The position numbers and the translations under genes are program-made. Below, piece by piece: positions 43,853 through 47,685 of a stretch of DNA of 47,685 nucleotides (position 1 is its first letter; each line of letters begins with the position of its first letter). The notes below the pieces were generated by a model. It was given only the letters and a program-made list of their open reading frames with translations, was not told the DNA's origin and ran no database searches. The stretch is from Bacteroidales bacterium (lineage in GTDB: Bacteria > Bacteroidota > Bacteroidia > Bacteroidales > UBA932). Location of the stretch: assembly GCA_017527625.1 (NCBI GenBank), contig JAFXPV010000072.1, forward strand, positions 1 to 47,685, read 5' to 3'.

Positions 43853-44524
43853 TCACTTTTTCCAATTATCCACTTCGGTGAGGATCCACTCGGCCAGGGC
43901 ATCCACCCCTTCGCCAGTCTTGGCGCAGATGGGGATGACTGCTGCCTTCGGGTTGCGCAGGCGTACGTACTCCCTGCATTTGTCGATGTCGAAATCGAAA
44001 TAGGGCATCACGTCGATCTTGTTGATGACCACCATATCGCAGACAGAGAACATAAGCGGGTATTTGAGGGGTTTGTCGTGCCCTTCCGGGACTGAGAGGA
44101 TCATTGCGTTGCGGCAGGCGCCAGTGTCGAACTCAGCCGGACACACAAGGTTGCCTACGTTCTCCAGGATTACGAGGTCAAGATTCTGCATACTCACATT
44201 GTCCAGACCCTGGCGCGTCATCTCAGCGTCGAGATGGCACATACCGCCAGTGTGGAGCTGGATGGACTGCACGCCTGTGGCTTCCCTGATCTTGACGGCA
44301 TCGACGTCCGAATCGATGTCTGCTTCCATCACCGCTACACGGACCTTGTCTTTTATGCGGTTGAGAAGCTGTATGAGAGTCGTCGTCTTGCCGCTGCCCG
44401 GCGATGACATCAGATTCAGCAGATATACTCCCTTTGACTTGAGCTCCTTCCTGAGTTCACCGGCATCTTTGTCGTTGTCGGCGAAAACACTCTTTTTTAT
44501 TTCGATTACTTTGATTGCGTCCAT
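43853..44524 (-). CDS. hypB: HypB nickel-insertion GTPase
   Basis: 223 residues from ATG 44524 (the open frame runs 37 residues further without HypB similarity). The P-loop is SPGSGKTT (41-48). The G-domain metal site is in GGMCHLDAEM (Cys96, His97) and VCPAEFD (Cys128), with ENVGNLVC and NKID present. The N-terminal CxxCGC high-affinity nickel motif and any His-rich stretch found in several HypB proteins are absent. It powers nickel transfer from HypA. No hydrogenase genes are close by; hypA is 7 kb away in another operon. Confidence 0.93.
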   Translation of the reverse strand: MDAIKVIEIKKSVFADNDKDAGELRKELKSKGVYLLNLMSSPGSGKTTTLIQLLNRIKDKVRVAVMEADIDSDVDAVKIREATGVQSIQLHTGGMCHLDAEMTRQGLDNVSMQNLDLVILENVGNLVCPAEFDTGACRNAMILSVPEGHDKPLKYPLMFSVCDMVVINKIDVMPYFDFDIDKCREYVRLRNPKAAVIPICAKTGEGVDALAEWILTEVDNWKK

Positions 44525-44662
44525 AGCAAGCAAGTTACTTCTTTTTAGGGGGAAGTGCAAATCAGGTTTCGCGGACGATGACATCCTGTCTGTAGAATTC
44601 GTGCCCCTGGATGCTGACCAGGCGCCGGCTGCCATTTTGAGATCATGGTATTCTGACAGATT

Positions 44663-46816
44663 CTACCTGGTCCTTATCACAAGCCTCTTCCCCTTACGCA
44701 GATCCTCGTCCTTCACGAACCAGCCGTCAACTTTTTTGCCGCCGTATCGGATGGACGAGATCTGCTCGCCCTTTCCTCTTCGGAGGATGGTCAGAGTCCG
44801 TCCGTTTGAGAGTTTGAACCGCACCTTGTCGAACAGCGGCACCGTCACTATATACTCAGGGTCGGCGGGTGAATATGTGTAGAGGCCGATGGCGTTCCAG
44901 ACATACCACGAAGACATCTCCCCCGCATCGTCCATACCAGCATATGCAAGCTTTTCTGCACCCATATCGTAGAAGGTGTCGAGTATCTGGTTGATGTAGT
45001 GCTGGCTCTTCTCCTGCTTGCCGATGAAGTAATATGCATACGGAATGTTGTGGCCCGGCTGGTTGCCGTGGCAGTACTGTCCGATGAAGCCGGTCATATT
45101 CTCCACTTCATAGCCTCGCCAGGGTTCCGTAAACAGCGAATCTAGCTTCTCTTCCACCGCCTCATAAGAGGGATAGAGGCCGATCACTCCCTGCGGGTCG
45201 TGCGGCGGATAGAACAGCACGTTCCACGCATTTGCCTCCCTCCACATATGCTGGAAATACGGGTAGTACGGGTCGAAATCAGCATACCAGCTGCCGTCGT
45301 CGATACGGCCGCGGTAGAAACCGGTGGACGGATCGAAAACCTTCCTGTAGTTCTGCGACTGCTTCATCAGGAATTCATAGTTCTTCCCGTCGCCGAGAAT
45401 CTTTGCAACCTGGGCAGTGGCATAATCGTCGTAGGAATACTCCAGGGTCTTCTGGACTCCGCCTTTGAATTCGTTGTAGTACGGCAGATTTGTAGTATCC
45501 TTGTCGGCAATCCAGCCTCTTTCCAGATACTCGTCCATATAGCGGCGGCCGCCTCTTCCGGGGACGGTTGCATTCTTGAGTATGAGTTTGTATGCCTTCT
45601 CAAGGTCGAAGTCGTGGATGCCGCGCTGCCAGATGCCGGAGATGAAGGTCGACGCGTGGTCGCCGTGGAAGAAGGTGGGCATATAGCCGTTGTTCTTCTC
45701 CCCTTTGTCGGAGATGGACTTAATGACGTCCACGGCCACGTCCGGAGATATGAGGCCCAGCAGGATCAGTTTGTTGCGGTGGTCGTCCCAGAAAGACGGG
45801 TCGGTATAATAGCGGAAACCGTTGTTGACGACATTGCCTCGCACGTCGGTATACTCTCCGTTGCAATCGCTGCGCAGGCAGGGCCACAGGAAGCTGCGGT
45901 AGAGCGTCGAATAGAACAGTCCCTTCTGCCGCTCGGTGCCGCCCTTGACGGTGATGCGGGACAGAAGCCCCTCCCACTCTGCATCAGCCGCCGCAGTCAC
46001 TTCTTCGAAGGACTTAGCCATCATCTCCTGCTCCAGGTTTGCCTTGGCATTCTCCACGCTCACGAACGAAAAGCCGATCTTCAACTCGAGCGGGGCTTCC
46101 CCTTTGCTGTCTTTGAAGCGGATGACCCTGACCAGGCCCTTTGATTCATCTTCCATCTGATCCATACCGTCTATCTCGTAATTGGTGACAGCATAGAAGT
46201 AAATCTTGCCGTCGCCCCACTGCGAGCCGCTGAAGGCATTCCTGCCGTCCACTTCGAGGCTCCACTCGCGGACGTCGTTGTTGGAGCGGGTTATGTCGAC
46301 CAGGATGGCCTTGTCGTCTTCTGGACGGAAAGTATATCTGTGATATGCGCAGCGCAGGGTCGACGTCAGCTCCGCATTCACATTGTAACGGTCGAGATAT
46401 ACCTGATAATAGCCCGGGCGGGCAGACTCTGCTTTATGGCTGTAGGCTGAAGCATAATCGGATGCATCGAAACCGCCTTCGGAAGTCACGGGGAGGATCG
46501 GCACGTGGCAGAGATTCCAATGACCCTTGCTCGTATGGGCGAAACCGAATATCGTGCTGTCCTCGTACTGGTAGCCCGAGCCGCTGTGGTACATCGTCAC
46601 TGGCGTGGCCTGCACCATAGCATTCGGCAGCGCTGCGCCGGGGAAAGTCTCGGCGCCCCAGGTGCGGGTCTCGCGATGGCGTACATATCCCAGATCCTCC
46701 GGCTCCCACAGCGTAGTGGTTCCAAGGAATGGATTGACATAGTCGGTGAGCTTGCGTGCCGACAAGGCCGTCGCACCGGTCATTAGCAGCAGAATGATCA
46801 GTAATGGCTTCTTCAT
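44663..46816 (-). CDS. GH92-family exo-alpha-mannosidase-like protein with divergent motifs
   Basis: 717 residues with a signal peptide cleaved near residue 20. The N-terminal sandwich opens with DYVNPFLGTTT, and the (alpha/alpha)6 barrel follows. WREANAW (Glu527) matches the catalytic-acid region of GH92. Two other family signatures are changed: the usual GNEP reads GNQP (Gln586), and the usual N[DE]DCGQMSAWY reads MDDAGEMSSWY (629-639). GH92 enzymes are calcium-dependent inverting alpha-mannosidases; given the changes, either a different linkage/sugar or reduced activity is possible. It is periplasmic. It starts 30 bases after the DUF6512 gene, so it may end that transcript. Confidence 0.85.
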   Translation of the reverse strand: MKKPLLIILLLMTGATALSARKLTDYVNPFLGTTTLWEPEDLGYVRHRETRTWGAETFPGAALPNAMVQATPVTMYHSGSGYQYEDSTIFGFAHTSKGHWNLCHVPILPVTSEGGFDASDYASAYSHKAESARPGYYQVYLDRYNVNAELTSTLRCAYHRYTFRPEDDKAILVDITRSNNDVREWSLEVDGRNAFSGSQWGDGKIYFYAVTNYEIDGMDQMEDESKGLVRVIRFKDSKGEAPLELKIGFSFVSVENAKANLEQEMMAKSFEEVTAAADAEWEGLLSRITVKGGTERQKGLFYSTLYRSFLWPCLRSDCNGEYTDVRGNVVNNGFRYYTDPSFWDDHRNKLILLGLISPDVAVDVIKSISDKGEKNNGYMPTFFHGDHASTFISGIWQRGIHDFDLEKAYKLILKNATVPGRGGRRYMDEYLERGWIADKDTTNLPYYNEFKGGVQKTLEYSYDDYATAQVAKILGDGKNYEFLMKQSQNYRKVFDPSTGFYRGRIDDGSWYADFDPYYPYFQHMWREANAWNVLFYPPHDPQGVIGLYPSYEAVEEKLDSLFTEPWRGYEVENMTGFIGQYCHGNQPGHNIPYAYYFIGKQEKSQHYINQILDTFYDMGAEKLAYAGMDDAGEMSSWYVWNAIGLYTYSPADPEYIVTVPLFDKVRFKLSNGRTLTILRRGKGEQISSIRYGGKKVDGWFVKDEDLRKGKRLVIRTR

Positions 46817-46846
46817 ATAGGTTTTTCGGATTATCTGAATTATCGG

Positions 46847-47347
46847 CTAACCCATATCCTCAAATATGAGCCAGTCCGGGGCGTGATAGGTCAGGAAGCC
46901 TGTGAGGATGATGACAGCGATGATAAGCACCATCCACAGCAGCCAGTTCCTGCGCACGAAATCCTTGTTGCGCCAGCGTTTGGCAAAATGTATGGCACCC
47001 ACCATACAGGCGATGTAGATGACGATGTCAAGCGCCATTATCTCGTGGCGGACGAACACCCAGTAGGCGAAGAATGCCGCAATGATGACAGGCATCACTG
47101 TGATTCCCCCAAGGATAGGCGCTCCGATTTCGCGGATGTCGCGGTTCTTGATGGCCAGGCAGAGCGAGAGCAGCAGCATCGGGTAGAACACCATCTTCAT
47201 ATGGGCCATCACGCTTTCAGTCACCGGGAAGATATATCCGAGGAAATGGTTGAAGAACGGCGCGTGATGGACGAAATGCATCCCCGTGCCGAGAGCTATC
47301 AGCACGACCTCCGAGATGATTGTAGCTTTGAGGGACAGTTGTTTCAT
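46847..47347 (-). CDS. DUF6512-family small membrane protein
   Basis: 166 residues with about four or five hydrophobic segments. FPVTESVMAHMKMVFYPML (40-58) resembles the conserved F.P.NES..EH.K..F.P motif of DUF6512 proteins. Function is unknown; it sits in the inner membrane. It overlaps the upstream TSCPD gene by four bases, a pairing that implies joint production, and precedes the GH92 gene by 30 bases. Confidence 0.75.
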   Translation of the reverse strand: MKQLSLKATIISEVVLIALGTGMHFVHHAPFFNHFLGYIFPVTESVMAHMKMVFYPMLLLSLCLAIKNRDIREIGAPILGGITVMPVIIAAFFAYWVFVRHEIMALDIVIYIACMVGAIHFAKRWRNKDFVRRNWLLWMVLIIAVIILTGFLTYHAPDWLIFEDMG

Positions 47348-47634
47348 TGGAGCATCTTGAGAGCCCTTGCGAGCTGGTCGGGGCAGCTTGTACCGCGTCC
47401 GCTGCAGTTTATTCCTTCAAGGCGTGCGATGGCCTCATCTTTCTTCATTCCACGGCAGAGGGCTGCCACGCCCTGGGTGTTGCCGCTGCAGCCGTCGGTG
47501 AAACGGATATAGCGGATGACATCTCCGTCGAGTTCGATTTCTATCTGCGAGGAGCACACCATTCCGCAGGGGTTGAAAACCGCTTTGCGGATGCTGCCTT
47601 CTTTGGTATCTGATAAGAGGGTAACGTCAAACAT
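47344..47634 (-). CDS. TSCPD-domain protein (TIGR03905 type)
   Basis: 96 residues, the whole protein being the TSCPD domain otherwise found at the C-terminus of B12-dependent ribonucleotide reductases. The name-giving GTSCPDQLARAL is at the C-terminus (~81-92), with further cysteines at NPCGMVC and DGCSGN that could bind a metal. Standalone members have no established function. ATG 47634 follows a perfect -7 element. It leads the run TSCPD, DUF6512, GH92. Confidence 0.85.
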   Translation of the reverse strand: MFDVTLLSDTKEGSIRKAVFNPCGMVCSSQIEIELDGDVIRYIRFTDGCSGNTQGVAALCRGMKKDEAIARLEGINCSGRGTSCPDQLARALKMLQ

Positions 47635-47651
47635 AACTATTGATTAATGCC

Positions 47652-47659
47652 CAAATTTA
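47652..47659 (-). promoter_or_regulatory. Bacteroidota -7 promoter element (TAAATTTG) for the TSCPD operon
   Basis: TAAATTTG on the minus strand matches TAnnTTTG exactly, 17 bases before the start at 47634, giving a very short leader. Confidence 0.6.
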
Positions 47660-47685
47660 CGACTAATATCTGAAACTCCTACTTA

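Noticed and set aside
44525..44662. Possible leftover coding sequence between hypB and GH92 (plus-strand frame reading DDILSVEFVPLDADQAP)
   Set aside because: It looks protein-like for about 30 residues but has no start or partner sequence. With no comparison available I cannot tell a remnant from chance.
45200..46144. 314-codon plus-strand frame opposite GH92
   Set aside because: Shadow frame; GH92 motifs on the minus strand account for the region.

Overview
The window looks like a chromosomal segment from a gut-type member of the Bacteroidales, moderately GC-rich. Three things support this. Promoters are of the Bacteroidota type, with a TAnnTTTG -7 element (TACCTTTG, TATATTTG, TATCTTTG, TAAATTTG). 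Secreted enzymes are abundant and many are lipoproteins. The families present (GH2, GH8, GH32, GH92, DUF4965 glutaminase-like, DUF5692, DUF6512, TSCPD) are common in that order. No tRNA, rRNA, CRISPR array, transposase or phage gene was recognised, and no SusC/SusD pair, so the carbohydrate genes are not in a classical PUL here. Genus cannot be fixed from the sequence alone. No stretch above 300 bases lacks a gene.

Layout. 1-3029: tail of an AraC regulator, an EamA exporter and a lipoprotein carboxylesterase. 3213-7270: a three-gene run with an S9 peptidase, a proline iminopeptidase and an ABM-cupin fusion. 7286-13781: a YhfC-like membrane protein, a PAP2 phosphatase coupled to an AraC regulator, a YfiH/PgeF laccase-domain enzyme, a membrane-anchored metallophosphoesterase, and a coupled pair of APH-like kinase and secreted tyrosine phosphatase. 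13888-20975: a DUF4965 glutaminase-like lipoprotein, a phosphoribosyltransferase-like protein overlapping a CodB-type permease, and a GH32 fructan hydrolase. 21041-27506: an FAD-dependent lipoprotein preceded by a tiny lipoprotein, then an ADH-ALDH fusion followed by a C1B peptidase-cupin fusion. 27515-34900: a GH2 (with LamG insert)-GH8 operon, divergent from a radical SAM and Gfo/Idh pair. 34946-39572: a four-gene operon encoding a large Fe-S flavoprotein, HypA and two membrane proteins. 39739-43429: a second carboxylesterase, a GT4 glycosyltransferase and an esterase-D lipoprotein. 43451-47634: RidA with HypB, a divergent GH92, DUF6512 and a TSCPD protein.

The common theme is breakdown of glycans (xylo-oligosaccharides, beta-galactosides, fructans, possibly alpha-mannosides) and of peptides outside the cytoplasm or in the periplasm, plus small-molecule and redox metabolism. 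The least ordinary items are four. One is the Fe-S flavoprotein/HypA/DUF5692 operon, with HypB nearby but no hydrogenase structural gene. The second is the ADH-first/ALDH-second fusion, in the opposite order to AdhE. The third is the C1B peptidase joined to a C-terminal cupin region. The fourth is the atypical PRTase coupled to a nucleobase permease behind a perfect 10-bp palindrome that abuts the start codon.
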